Source of the DNA: Parabacteroides sp. PH5-46
GTDB taxonomy: Bacteria > Bacteroidota > Bacteroidia > Bacteroidales > Tannerellaceae
Assembly: GCF_029892785.1 (NCBI RefSeq)
Contig: NZ_JARXXA010000008.1
Coordinates: forward strand, 1-64,000
Reading direction: 5' to 3'
DNA: 64,000 nt
A model generated the notes under the pieces. It worked only from the letters and a program-made list of their open reading frames with translations, made no database searches and had not been told where the DNA came from. Positions 16,244 to 25,169 of this stretch are shown here, in pieces (position 1 is the first letter of the stretch; each line of letters begins with the position of its first letter). Position numbers and translations under genes: made by a program.

Positions 16244-17401
16244 ATGTTAAAAGGATCTTTTCCTGTCGAAAAATTTAAAAATATTCAAACTCCTTTTTAT
16301 TACTATAATGTTGAATTGTTAAAAGAGACATTGCAGGTAGTAAAAAGCGAAGCAGCCAAATATAATTATCATATACATTATGCAGTTAAGGCAAATGCCA
16401 ATCCCCGGATTCTTCGTATTATTGCTGAGTTTGGATTGGGCGCGGATTGTGTAAGCGGAGGTGAAATTCAAGCATCTTTAGATGCCGGTATTGCGCCGGA
16501 AAAGATTGTTTTTGCCGGTGTAGGGAAAGCTGATTGGGAAATTAACCTGGGCTTGGATGCTGATATATTCTGTTTTAATGCCGAATCGTTAGCCGAATTA
16601 TCTGTTATAAACGAACTGGCAGCAGCAAAAGGCAAAATAGCGTCGGTTGCTTTGCGTATCAATCCGGAAGTAGATGCGCATACACATGCGAAGATTACAA
16701 CCGGAATGAAAGAGAATAAATTCGGAATTAATATCGGACAACTCAATATGGTCTTAGACAAGATGTCGGAGATGAAATATGTAGAGTTGATCGGTATCCA
16801 TTTTCATATTGGTTCGCAAATTACGGATTTGTCTTCTTTCCAAAATCTGGCAATTCGTGCGAATGAGATACAGGAAGAACTGGAGGCTCGTGGTTTGCAT
16901 GTGAAGAATGTGAACTTTGGCGGAGGTTTAGGTATTGATTATTACCACCCCAACCATTTACCGATCCCAGCTTTTGATAATTATTTTGCGGTTATCAATA
17001 AACTGTTGAAAGTGCGTCCGGGACAAGAAATTCACTTTGAACCGGGACGTTCTGTTGTGGCGCAATGTGGATCGCTGATATCTCAAGTATTGTATGTGAA
17101 GGAAGGTGAGACGAAAAAGTTTGCCATATTGGATGCCGGTTTTACCGAACTAATACGTCCTGCTATGTATGATGCTTATCATCGGATAGAGAACATATCC
17201 AGTGACGAAGCAGTAGATATTTATGATGTGGTAGGGCCTATTTGTGAGTCGTCGGATGTGTTTGATAAGGATGTGGAGCTGAATAAAGCACATCGCGGAG
17301 ACTATCTGGCTTTGCGCTCTGCCGGAGCCTATGGTGAAATTATGGCATCACAATATAATTGCCGCCGTTTGCCGACATCGTATTTTTCTGATACAATATA
17401 A
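16244..17401 (+). CDS. lysA: diaminopimelate decarboxylase
   Basis: 385 aa. Alanine-racemase-type PLP barrel: PLP lysine Lys49 in YAVKANANP, His/Gly motif HFHIGSQI, glycine loop NFGGGLG, EPGRS phosphate site, and the dimer-partner Cys in GPICESSD. It makes lysine from meso-DAP, the last step of the pathway. Lies after aspartate kinase, separated by array B. The GT2 gene begins 8 bp downstream. Confidence 0.96.
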   Translation: MLKGSFPVEKFKNIQTPFYYYNVELLKETLQVVKSEAAKYNYHIHYAVKANANPRILRIIAEFGLGADCVSGGEIQASLDAGIAPEKIVFAGVGKADWEINLGLDADIFCFNAESLAELSVINELAAAKGKIASVALRINPEVDAHTHAKITTGMKENKFGINIGQLNMVLDKMSEMKYVELIGIHFHIGSQITDLSSFQNLAIRANEIQEELEARGLHVKNVNFGGGLGIDYYHPNHLPIPAFDNYFAVINKLLKVRPGQEIHFEPGRSVVAQCGSLISQVLYVKEGETKKFAILDAGFTELIRPAMYDAYHRIENISSDEAVDIYDVVGPICESSDVFDKDVELNKAHRGDYLALRSAGAYGEIMASQYNCRRLPTSYFSDTI

Positions 17402-17409
17402 TTATAGAA

Positions 17410-18588
17410 ATGATAGAAAGGTTGCTTATATTCAGCATTCCTGAGCTGATACTGTTGGTTGTTTTATTCGTGTTGTTTGTCTGCCAGTTGCTTTACTATC
17501 TGGTTTCGTATTCACGTCCGTACAAGAAGGCTAAGACTGCAGATAATCAGATATCATTAGACTCTTATCCGCCGGTTTCAGTGATTGTCTATGCAAAGAA
17601 TGAGTCTTATAACCTTCAGAAGTATTTGCCCTCTCTATTGGTACAGGATTATCCCTGGTATGAAGTTATCGTCATCAATGATGGTTCTACAGACGAGAGT
17701 GACGATGTGTTGAAGAGGTTGGAAAATGAATATAAACATCTTTATCACACCTTTATACCCCAGGAGTCTAAATATTTAAGTCGCAGAAAACTATCACTGA
17801 CCATTGGTATTAAAGCTGCTAAGCATGATATTTTATTGTTTACGGAGGCGAATTGTCAGCCGCTCAGCAACGAGTGGATCAAGTCGATGGTATGTAATTA
17901 TACGAATCAAACATCAATAGTGTTAGGCTATTGTGCTTACAAAGAGAATAGTAGTTTCTTCCATAAACTGGTGGGCTATGACAATCTTCTTTCAGGCTTG
18001 CAGTATATATCCTCGGCCTTGAAGAATAATCCTTTTAGTGCCAACGGACGAAACCTGTCGTATAAGAAGAAGCTCTTTTTTGAGCACAAAGGATATAGCC
18101 ACTCCCTGAGCCTTCATGCCGGAGATGATGACTTGTTCATAAATGAAGCCTCAACCGGAGAGAATACCCGTGTGAAATATACTCCGGAAAGTATGACGGA
18201 AATGGCTCCTTTTGAACGTTTTGCCATGTGGAAAGAAATGAAGATTTCACGTGCCGCTACGCAACATCATTATCAGGGAAAGCAGTTGTTGTTCTATCGG
18301 ATGGAAAAGGTGAGCTTTTTCTTATTCTTATTGTTGGTGATAGCCTCTGTTATTTTGGGAATATTGGGTAATCCATTGACTGCTTTGGTGGGTGTGTTAC
18401 TTTATGCTATCTCATTAATTGTGAAGTATGTTGTGTTAAATAAGGCGGCTCGCATGTTGCAGCAGAAAATATCGGCAGCTTCGTTGCCTCTGCTGGAAAT
18501 TACACAGCCATTGATCAATTTGTATATTCTTATTTACCGGGTATTCAAAGGAAAGAAAGACTATACCTTTACCATTACCGGTAAGTAA
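17410..18588 (+). CDS. membrane-bound family 2 glycosyltransferase
   Basis: 392 aa. An N-terminal membrane helix (about 10-33) is followed by a GT-A catalytic domain: VSVIVYAKNES, VIVINDGSTDES, then LLFTEANCQP and HAGDDDLFINE acidic motifs, and two to three C-terminal helices (about 295-365). It most likely transfers a sugar to a lipid or wall acceptor at the inner membrane; substrate unknown. 8 bp after lysA, so probably co-transcribed, and convergent with the LolC/E-like gene. Confidence 0.85.
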   Translation: MIERLLIFSIPELILLVVLFVLFVCQLLYYLVSYSRPYKKAKTADNQISLDSYPPVSVIVYAKNESYNLQKYLPSLLVQDYPWYEVIVINDGSTDESDDVLKRLENEYKHLYHTFIPQESKYLSRRKLSLTIGIKAAKHDILLFTEANCQPLSNEWIKSMVCNYTNQTSIVLGYCAYKENSSFFHKLVGYDNLLSGLQYISSALKNNPFSANGRNLSYKKKLFFEHKGYSHSLSLHAGDDDLFINEASTGENTRVKYTPESMTEMAPFERFAMWKEMKISRAATQHHYQGKQLLFYRMEKVSFFLFLLLVIASVILGILGNPLTALVGVLLYAISLIVKYVVLNKAARMLQQKISAASLPLLEITQPLINLYILIYRVFKGKKDYTFTITGK

Positions 18589-18616
18589 AAATAGCTCATT
18601 TTTTTTGCTCACGAAC

Positions 18617-19885
18617 TTATTCAAACCGGATACTACGTGCCGGAGCTATCTTCGTGATAAGATGAGAAGGGGCAAGCATCATAAACATGGAAGCTACTAA
18701 TGTGCCGATATTAATCAAAATAAGCGTCGGTATGCTTAAGTCTATGGGTACTGCATTCAAGTAGTAAGTAGCCGGATCGAGTTTGATTATGTGGAAATGA
18801 GACTGGATGAGGCAGATAGTAATACCGATTACATTTCCCCATATCATCCCTTTTCCGATCAAGAAGAACGACACATATAGAAACACCTTGCGGATGCTTG
18901 TATTATCCTGTCCCATGGCTTTTAAAATGCCGATCATGTTTGTGCGCTCAAGAATGATAATTAATAGACCTGATATCATTGTAAAACCAGCTACAGCCAT
19001 CATTAAAATCAGAATGACGACGACATTGATGTCTAATACATCCAGCCAGTTGAATATCATAGGGTTCAAATCTTTGATGGATTGAACGAAGAAGCTGTTC
19101 CCCTGGCGGTCTTTCCGCTCAACGAGGTCGAAGAAAAGGTCTTCTGCTGTTTGATCCAGGTGGTCGTAGTTATCTACTAACAGTTCCAATCCGCTTACCA
19201 GGTCGGAGTCCCATCCGTTAAGTCGTCTGATTTGTTTTATATCTGTGATTACAAATAACTTGTCATAGTCCAGAAAACCGGTTTCGTAAATGCCGGTAAT
19301 GGTAAATTTTCTTGCTCTGACATCCTCTTGTACGAAATAGGTGTGAAATGAATCTCCGGTTTTTAAATTCAACAGATTAGCCAGGTATTTAGAGATAATC
19401 ACATCTGTCGTTGTTTTCTTGGGATCGATGGAGAAAACGTCCCCTTCTTTTAAGTTTTCACGAAAGAAAGTCCAGTCAAAATCTTCATCAATTCCCTTCA
19501 GTATGATTCCTTGAAAATCGGTGTCTGTCTTTAAAATACCGGGTTTGGTAGCATATTTCTCTACATGGCGGATGCCCGGATAGGCCTGTAAATCGTTGAG
19601 TAATGTATCGCTTATAGCAATGGGAATTGTCTCATAAGATGTATTGCTGTCGAAGTTGGATATCTGAATATGCGAGCCAAAACCGATCACTTTATTCCTG
19701 ACTTCTTTCTTGAATCCAATGACAATAGATACGGAAAGTATCATAACTGCCAGTCCTAAAGCTATGCCCATCATGGCAATACGAACAGCCGGAGGAGTAA
19801 CTTGTCGTTCACCTTCTTTGCTGAAATGTATTCTTTTTGCTATAAACAGCTCCAGATTTTGCATATTCAACTTCTTGTTTTCCAT
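18617..19885 (-). CDS. LolC/LolE-like FtsX-family permease
   Basis: 422 aa. One membrane helix near residues 30-55, a large periplasmic domain (about 60-270) and three C-terminal helices (about 280-410), the layout of LolC/E and FtsX permeases. It begins ELFIAKRIHFSKEG, the typical LolC/E start in Bacteroidetes. Predicted role: subunit of an ABC exporter that releases lipoproteins from the inner membrane. Its start codon overlaps the aminotransferase stop by one base, so the two are translationally coupled. Confidence 0.85.
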   Translation of the reverse strand: MENKKLNMQNLELFIAKRIHFSKEGERQVTPPAVRIAMMGIALGLAVMILSVSIVIGFKKEVRNKVIGFGSHIQISNFDSNTSYETIPIAISDTLLNDLQAYPGIRHVEKYATKPGILKTDTDFQGIILKGIDEDFDWTFFRENLKEGDVFSIDPKKTTTDVIISKYLANLLNLKTGDSFHTYFVQEDVRARKFTITGIYETGFLDYDKLFVITDIKQIRRLNGWDSDLVSGLELLVDNYDHLDQTAEDLFFDLVERKDRQGNSFFVQSIKDLNPMIFNWLDVLDINVVVILILMMAVAGFTMISGLLIIILERTNMIGILKAMGQDNTSIRKVFLYVSFFLIGKGMIWGNVIGITICLIQSHFHIIKLDPATYYLNAVPIDLSIPTLILINIGTLVASMFMMLAPSHLITKIAPARSIRFE

Positions 19886-21084
19886 TAAAGCACCCGTCCT
19901 GGATATGCTTCAAGTGCTTTCTCTAAGACTACCAAGGCCTTTTTTAAGTCCTCCTTGTTTAATACATAGGCAATGCGAACCTGATTTCTACCTATACCGG
20001 GGGTGACGTAAAAGCCGGAGGCCGGAGCCATCATGACGGTTTGCCCCTCGTATTCAAATTCGCTTAAACACCAGGCGCAGAACTTGTCGGCATCGTCTAC
20101 CGGTAGTTTGGCTACTGTGTAAAAGGCACCCATAGGTATCGGAGAGTAGCATCCGGGGATGCGATTTAATCCGGCAATAAGGAAGTCGCGGCGTTGTATA
20201 TACTCATTATATACACCGGTCATATATGATTTAGGAGTGTCGAGAGAGGCCTCGGCTATAATCTGCCCGATTAAAGGAGGGCTTAGGCGTGCCTGACACC
20301 ATTTCATGACATTCTCCCGAACCTGGCTGTTTTTGGTGATGATGGCGCCAATTCGTATGCCGCATTCACTGTATCTTTTGGAAACCGAATCAACCAATAC
20401 CACATTGTTTTCAACACCTTTCAGGTGGAAAGACGAAATGTACGGATCATCGGTATAGCAGAATTCCCGGTAAACTTCATCAGAGAACAGGAATAGATCG
20501 TATTTTTTGACAATGTCGCGAATCTGATCCATCTCTTTCTGTGTGTATAGATAACCGGTTGGGTTATTGGGGTTGCAGATCAGTATAGCTTTTGTACGGG
20601 GCGTGATTAATGCTTCAAACTTTTCGATAGAAGGAAGAGCAAAGCCGTCTTCAATATGTGAAGGTATTGTTTTAATCACAGCGCCACAGGATATGGCAAA
20701 AGCCATGTAGTTTGCATAAGCCGGTTCGGGGACAATGATTTCGTCTCCCGGATCTAGGCAAGCCATGAAAGAGAACAATACGGCTTCAGATCCTCCGGTT
20801 GTTATGATAATATCTTCTACGTCCACGTGGATATTGAACGTAGCATAATAATTCACTAATTTCTTGCGGAAACTGAGAATTCCTTCGCTGGGAGAATACT
20901 CCAATACCTTACGGTCAATGTGCTTGAGTGCTTCCATCGCGACTTCCGGTGTCGGTAGATCGGGCTGTCCGATGTTTAAGTGATATACTTTGACTCCTTT
21001 TGACTTTGCCTTGTTGGCAAGCGGTACCAGTTTGCGAATAGGAGACGCAGGCATACTTACTCCCCGCTGTGAAATGTTGGGCAT
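19885..21084 (-). CDS. class I/II PLP aminotransferase
   Basis: 399 aa, fold type I. Substrate loop NIGQPDLPTP, CNPNNPTGYLY, the SDEVYREF aspartate, PLP lysine in DSVSKRYSECGIRIG, and RIAYVLN with the carboxylate-binding Arg. Close to the aspartate/aromatic aminotransferase group; exact substrate not fixed by sequence. A -7 element lies 27 bases upstream. Co-transcribed with the LolC/E-like gene downstream. Confidence 0.88.
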   Translation of the reverse strand: MPNISQRGVSMPASPIRKLVPLANKAKSKGVKVYHLNIGQPDLPTPEVAMEALKHIDRKVLEYSPSEGILSFRKKLVNYYATFNIHVDVEDIIITTGGSEAVLFSFMACLDPGDEIIVPEPAYANYMAFAISCGAVIKTIPSHIEDGFALPSIEKFEALITPRTKAILICNPNNPTGYLYTQKEMDQIRDIVKKYDLFLFSDEVYREFCYTDDPYISSFHLKGVENNVVLVDSVSKRYSECGIRIGAIITKNSQVRENVMKWCQARLSPPLIGQIIAEASLDTPKSYMTGVYNEYIQRRDFLIAGLNRIPGCYSPIPMGAFYTVAKLPVDDADKFCAWCLSEFEYEGQTVMMAPASGFYVTPGIGRNQVRIAYVLNKEDLKKALVVLEKALEAYPGRVL

Positions 21085-21110
21085 TCTGTATAAATTAGTA
21101 ATTAAAAACG

Positions 21111-21118
21111 CAAAGATA
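21111..21118 (-). promoter_or_regulatory. -7 element for aminotransferase
   Basis: TATCTTTG on the minus strand, 27 bases before the aminotransferase start; it directly abuts heptamer array C. Confidence 0.6.
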
Positions 21119-21199
21119 ACGATTAATGATTAACGATTAACCAATAATTGATGTTGTTTTGTAAGTTAATCGTTAATCACTAACCGTTGATCGTTATAT
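21117..21199. repeat. inverted heptamer array C
   Basis: Left arm of four heptamers (TAACGAT type, 21117-21144), right arm of five (GTTAATC type, 21165-21199), with a short T/G-rich loop. The same word as array B 5 kb away. It fills the gap between the aminotransferase promoter and the stop codon of the YitT-family gene. Confidence 0.85.
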
Positions 21200-22083
21200 T
21201 AAATACCGGGAGGAGGTGAATCTTTACTGGCATGCATGGTAGAGACAAATGCTTTAGAGTCGATCTTGCTAATCTCATTTTTTAGCTGAGGAAGGTCTTT
21301 TCGTTCGGCAATTGTGAAGATGATTTCTTTCTCTTTACCTTCATACATGCCTCTTCCATGAAGGAATGTGCCCCTCATCCCCATTTGGTTGACGATAAGG
21401 TCTTTTATTTTTTCTGTTTCTTTAGATACGATAAATACAGCTCTGTTCGGGTTTTCTGTCTGGAACATTTCTACCAGTTTTCCATATACAAAAATAGTAA
21501 ACCACGAATACAAAGGAACCGCCCAATCCTGGAATACAAGTAAGCCCAGCAACACAATAACCGAGTCGAGGAGGATAATCATATTGCTTACTTTTAAATT
21601 GCTATTACTTGCTATTACACGAGCCAGTACGTCTGTACCGGCACTGGTGCTTTTGGCTCTGAAAACACAAGTAACCCCCATCCCTAAAATGGCTCCTCCG
21701 TAGAAGCAGGCAATAAAACGGTCGTTTTCTACCAATGGCGTATCTCCCAACAAGAATGAAAGGGCATCTGTAAACACAGAAATAAGTAAGAATGTAACAA
21801 TAGTCTTTGGGCCAGACGATAATCCTAGCTTTTTCATGGCCAATATCAGCAATGGCACATTGAAGCATAAGGCAGTAGCACCCATCGGCAATCCATCAGG
21901 GAAGAAAGAAAACATATCTTTTGTAACATAATGGATGACAATGGAAATACCATATACGCCTCCCGGCACAATCTTATAAGGAGCAAGAAATACCACATAA
22001 CTCAATGCTTGAAGAAAAGCACCTACTATGATGAGAGAATAATCTCCAACGTTGCGTTGGATAGTAGCTTTGGCAGAATACAT
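21199..22083 (-). CDS. YitT family membrane protein (DUF161/DUF2179)
   Basis: 294 aa. Five to six membrane helices in residues about 18-200 (start GAFLQALSYVVFLAPYKIVPGG is typical), then a cytoplasmic DUF2179 domain of ~80 residues containing FIVSKETEKIKDLIV and GRGMYEGKEKEII. Widespread family of unproven transport function. Its stop codon abuts heptamer array C. Own -7 element at 22125-22132. Confidence 0.9.
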   Translation of the reverse strand: MYSAKATIQRNVGDYSLIIVGAFLQALSYVVFLAPYKIVPGGVYGISIVIHYVTKDMFSFFPDGLPMGATALCFNVPLLILAMKKLGLSSGPKTIVTFLLISVFTDALSFLLGDTPLVENDRFIACFYGGAILGMGVTCVFRAKSTSAGTDVLARVIASNSNLKVSNMIILLDSVIVLLGLLVFQDWAVPLYSWFTIFVYGKLVEMFQTENPNRAVFIVSKETEKIKDLIVNQMGMRGTFLHGRGMYEGKEKEIIFTIAERKDLPQLKNEISKIDSKAFVSTMHASKDSPPPGI

Positions 22084-22124
22084 GTGACGTCGTATTTAGA
22101 TTAGTTACATATTCTATTTTTCGA

Positions 22125-22132
22125 CAAAGGTA
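22125..22132 (-). promoter_or_regulatory. -7 element for YitT gene
   Basis: TACCTTTG on the minus strand, matching TAnnTTTG, 42 bases before the start codon. Confidence 0.6.
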
Positions 22133-22133
22133 T

Positions 22134-22177
22134 GTAAAAAAAGAAAGAGATTACACTCCTTGAATGTAATCTCTTTC
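22134..22177 (-). terminator. intrinsic terminator
   Basis: 13-bp perfect stem GAAAGAGATTACA / TGTAATCTCTTTC (22143-22155, 22165-22177), followed on the minus strand by a T-rich run. Ends the 22198-22602 transcript just before the YitT promoter. Confidence 0.85.
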
Positions 22178-22197
22178 GCTTAATTTGTAAATATTAC

Positions 22198-22602
22198 TTA
22201 TTTCCGGATATTTTCTGCCAGATATGTGTCATCAGGCATTGCCTGTATACCCATTGCACGATAGTTATTGTTCGTTACATTGAGTAGAACAAGATACTTG
22301 CGATATTGCGCAGGGGTGAGGGCTTCTTTCATTAACTTTAAGTTGCCATATACAGCTTGGTGCATTTTCTTTTCCTGGCGATATACGCTTGATTTTACAC
22401 TTTCGTCTTGCATTTCGATGAAGTATTCGTTGATGTTTGCTACCTCATCCATCTGATACGGAGCTAAATCCAAATATTTGCTTAGCTTTTCGAAACTAAC
22501 GGCAAACGGAGCTTTGTGCAACTTGGTGTTATTGCTCTGTGCATAACTCATAGACGATACACTTACTAAAACGGCTACAATAGCCAAACCTAAACGTTTC
22601 AT
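22198..22602 (-). CDS. secreted protein of unknown function
   Basis: 134 aa. A Sec signal peptide (MKRLGLAIVAVLVSVSSMSYA, cut before QS) is followed by an all-helical mature part (FEKLSKYLDLAPYQMDEVAN; LTPAQYRKYLVLLNVT). The LTPAQYRKYL pattern recalls Spy/CpxP-like periplasmic helices (LTPEQ-K-), a weak likeness only. Single-gene transcript with its own -7 element (22666-22673) and terminator (22134-22177). Confidence 0.75.
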   Translation of the reverse strand: MKRLGLAIVAVLVSVSSMSYAQSNNTKLHKAPFAVSFEKLSKYLDLAPYQMDEVANINEYFIEMQDESVKSSVYRQEKKMHQAVYGNLKLMKEALTPAQYRKYLVLLNVTNNNYRAMGIQAMPDDTYLAENIRK

Positions 22603-22665
22603 AACCTAAACTTTTTAAATAATTAAACCTATTAAAACCTAAATCTTTTTACCTTTTGGTCTCTA

Positions 22666-22673
22666 CAAATATA
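22666..22673 (-). promoter_or_regulatory. -7 element for secreted helical protein
   Basis: TATATTTG on the minus strand, 64 bases upstream of the 22602 start codon. Confidence 0.55.
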
Positions 22674-22729
22674 ACAATATGTTTTATAACATTGTTTTGC
22701 AGCAGGTATAATAAATATTAAAATAGTGT

Positions 22730-24508
22730 TTAAATATATTCGCTTAGTTCCAGCCAGCGTAGCGTTTTTTCGTCAATAGCCTCTATTACTTGCATGATCC
22801 GTTCTGATTTGAGCATCAACTCGTCATTGCTTAAGGTGCCGCTACTCATGGCTGTTTCCAGGTCTGTTTTTTCTTTTTCTAATAGGGGAATTTCTTCTTC
22901 CAACAGTTCAAACTCTTTGCGCTCCTTGAATGTTAGCTTCTTTTTTTCGGTATCTTGTTTGCTTTTATTATTGGTGGCTGTTTTCTCCTGGCCGGATGTT
23001 TCGTTTTCTTTTGCCAATTGGTCTTGTATTTCTTTCCATTCCCTGTACTGCGTATAATTACCCGGAAAGTCTTTGATGTCGGCATTTCCCCGAAAGACCA
23101 ATAGGTGATCTACCACCTTATCCATAAAGTAGCGGTCGTGGGATATCACGATAACGCATCCCTTGAAGTCTCTCAGGTATTCTTCCAATATATTTAATGT
23201 AACAATATCCAGGTCATTTGTGGGTTCGTCTAATATAAGGAAGTTGGGATTGCGCATCAATACGGTGCACAGGTAAAGGCGTCGTTTTTCCCCTCCACTT
23301 AATTTGTATACGTAGTTATGCTGCTTGTCGGGAGGGAAGAGAAAGTGGTTCAGGAATTGTGAAACGCTCAGCTTTTTCCCGTCTCCTAAATCTACATATT
23401 CCGCTATATTCTGAACGACATCGATAACTTTCATCTGTTCGTCAAATAGCAGTCCTTCCTGACTATAGTAGCCAAAGCGGATTGTTTCACCGATGTCGAA
23501 GTGTCCGCTATCCGGCTCTACTTCTCCGATCAGCATTTTAATAAAGGTAGATTTGCCCGTCCCGTTGTTGCCGGTGATTCCTAACTTCTCAAACCGAGCA
23601 AAGGTGTAGTTAAAATCTTCTGTTATTTTAATATCGCCATAGCGTTTGCTTACCTGCACAGCTTCAAATATTTTTGAACCTATATAGGACGATTTAACGT
23701 TCAGGTTTACCTGTTTGCTGTCTTGCTGTTGTTTGGCTTTGTCTTCCAGTTTGTAGAAGGCGTCGATACGATATTTGGCTTTAGTGCCACGAGCCTGAGG
23801 TTGCCTGCGCATCCATTCAAGTTCTTTGCGTAACAGGTTGTTGGCTCGTTCTACTTCGGTATTCAGGTTGTCTACTCTTTCCTGTCGCTTTTCCAGGTAG
23901 TAGCTGTAATTGCCTTTATACTGATAGATTTGCTTCCGGTCTATTTCTATGATTTCATTGCATAAACGATCCAGGAAATAGCGATCATGCGTTACCATCA
24001 GCAGGCTCATGTTCTGCCGGCTTAGATACCCTTCCAGCCATTCGGTCATTTCCAGGTCGAGATGGTTGGTAGGTTCGTCCAGTATGATCAACTCCGGTTC
24101 GGTTATCAGTACGCCGGCTAATGCTACGCGCTTGAGTTGTCCACCGGATAGTTCACTTATTTTCTGTTCGAGGTTTGAGATCTTTAACTTGGTGAGAATC
24201 TGTTTGGCCTTTTGTTCATGTTCCGGGCTTTTCATCTCTCCTAAACAGGCTTGTAATACTGTCTGTTGAGCTTGATATTGAGGGGATTGCTCCAGATATC
24301 CTACCCGAAGGCCATTTCTGAATACTATTGAGCCGCTATCATACTCTTCTTTCCCGGCTATAATATTCAATAATGTTGTCTTTCCTGATCCGTTTTTGGC
24401 AATCAGCCCAATCTTATCACCTTGTGCTATTCCAAAAGTAATATCTTCGAAAAGCAGTAAATCACCAAAGCTTTTGGTCAACCCTTCTATTTGCAAATAA
24501 CTTATCAT
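22730..24508 (-). CDS. uup: ABC-F ATPase, Uup type
   Basis: 592 aa, two ATPase domains without membrane segments. First: Walker A GLIAKNGSGKTT, signature LSGGQLKR, LDEPTNHLD. Second: GITGNNGTGKST, LSGGEKRR, LDEPTNDLD. The P-site linker lies at about 225-265. A C-terminal coiled-coil DNA-binding tail (about 525-592, KKLTFKERKEFELLEEEIP) marks Uup. ABC-F proteins act on the ribosome; Uup is also linked to stability of tandem repeats and transposon excision. Confidence 0.9.
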   Translation of the reverse strand: MISYLQIEGLTKSFGDLLLFEDITFGIAQGDKIGLIAKNGSGKTTLLNIIAGKEEYDSGSIVFRNGLRVGYLEQSPQYQAQQTVLQACLGEMKSPEHEQKAKQILTKLKISNLEQKISELSGGQLKRVALAGVLITEPELIILDEPTNHLDLEMTEWLEGYLSRQNMSLLMVTHDRYFLDRLCNEIIEIDRKQIYQYKGNYSYYLEKRQERVDNLNTEVERANNLLRKELEWMRRQPQARGTKAKYRIDAFYKLEDKAKQQQDSKQVNLNVKSSYIGSKIFEAVQVSKRYGDIKITEDFNYTFARFEKLGITGNNGTGKSTFIKMLIGEVEPDSGHFDIGETIRFGYYSQEGLLFDEQMKVIDVVQNIAEYVDLGDGKKLSVSQFLNHFLFPPDKQHNYVYKLSGGEKRRLYLCTVLMRNPNFLILDEPTNDLDIVTLNILEEYLRDFKGCVIVISHDRYFMDKVVDHLLVFRGNADIKDFPGNYTQYREWKEIQDQLAKENETSGQEKTATNNKSKQDTEKKKLTFKERKEFELLEEEIPLLEKEKTDLETAMSSGTLSNDELMLKSERIMQVIEAIDEKTLRWLELSEYI

Positions 24509-24527
24509 GTTGCCTTATTTTCGGCAA

Positions 24528-24535
24528 CAAAGATA
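24528..24535 (-). promoter_or_regulatory. -7 element for uup
   Basis: TATCTTTG on the minus strand, 19 bases before the uup start; it overlaps the gap after the AraC-like fragment. Confidence 0.6.
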
Positions 24536-24536
24536 A

Positions 24537-25082
24537 TTAAGATAATGGTAATCTGCCAGGCATGAGCAGTTCATTACAAACATTCTTTGCATATAAAGTG
24601 TGAAACAAGAAAAAGAGTTCCCGCTGTTTGATATTTTGCATAGCAGGGAGTGTAAGCCCTCTTTTCAAATAATCATCTACCGTTTCGAGAAATACAGAAA
24701 GTAGCAAGGGGGCTGTAAGTGGTGAGTTGTAAAGTTTTAGCTCACACACGACAGGCATGATGTCCTTGTACATATTTTTATTTATCCGATAGTGAAACTT
24801 GTTGATTGTAAAAAGAATAAATCTGGAATTTTCTGTAGCCCGGCATATAAACGGTTTATTAGGAATGAAAAAGAATTCATTCGGCCTTATTGTTGATATG
24901 GGATTTTTTCTATTACAGATTCTCACCTCCCCCTTCAACAGAAAAAAGAAGTGTACATATTCCTTATTGTCCGACTTAAATAAAGAGTTTTTTTCCAATA
25001 CGAAAGATCTGAATATAGTAGACTTACATATCGGTCTTACTTGGTTGAGGTCGTTTTTACCTGCAAATTTTAAATTACACAT
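24537..25082 (-). pseudogene. AraC-family sensor half without its DNA-binding domain
   Basis: 181 aa from ATG at 25082; a longer frame to 25169 abuts the corA stop and is very Lys/Phe-rich, so is less likely. Residues about 15-100 have the cupin-like sensor pattern of Bacteroides AraC regulators (FLLKGEVRICN, TIRPNEFFFIPNKP), followed by the linker helix QRELFFLFHTLYAKN that normally leads straight into the HTH. Here it stops ~15 residues later; no HTH remnant fits in the 28 bases before uup. Either a truncated regulator or a sensor-only protein. Confidence 0.6.
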
Positions 25083-25169
25083 AAATTTTTTCTTTCTTGG
25101 TTTTATACTAAAAGAACAGTGTTTAAGTTTTATTTGTTGCAAAAAAAACGATTTTTTTTTAATTATCAT

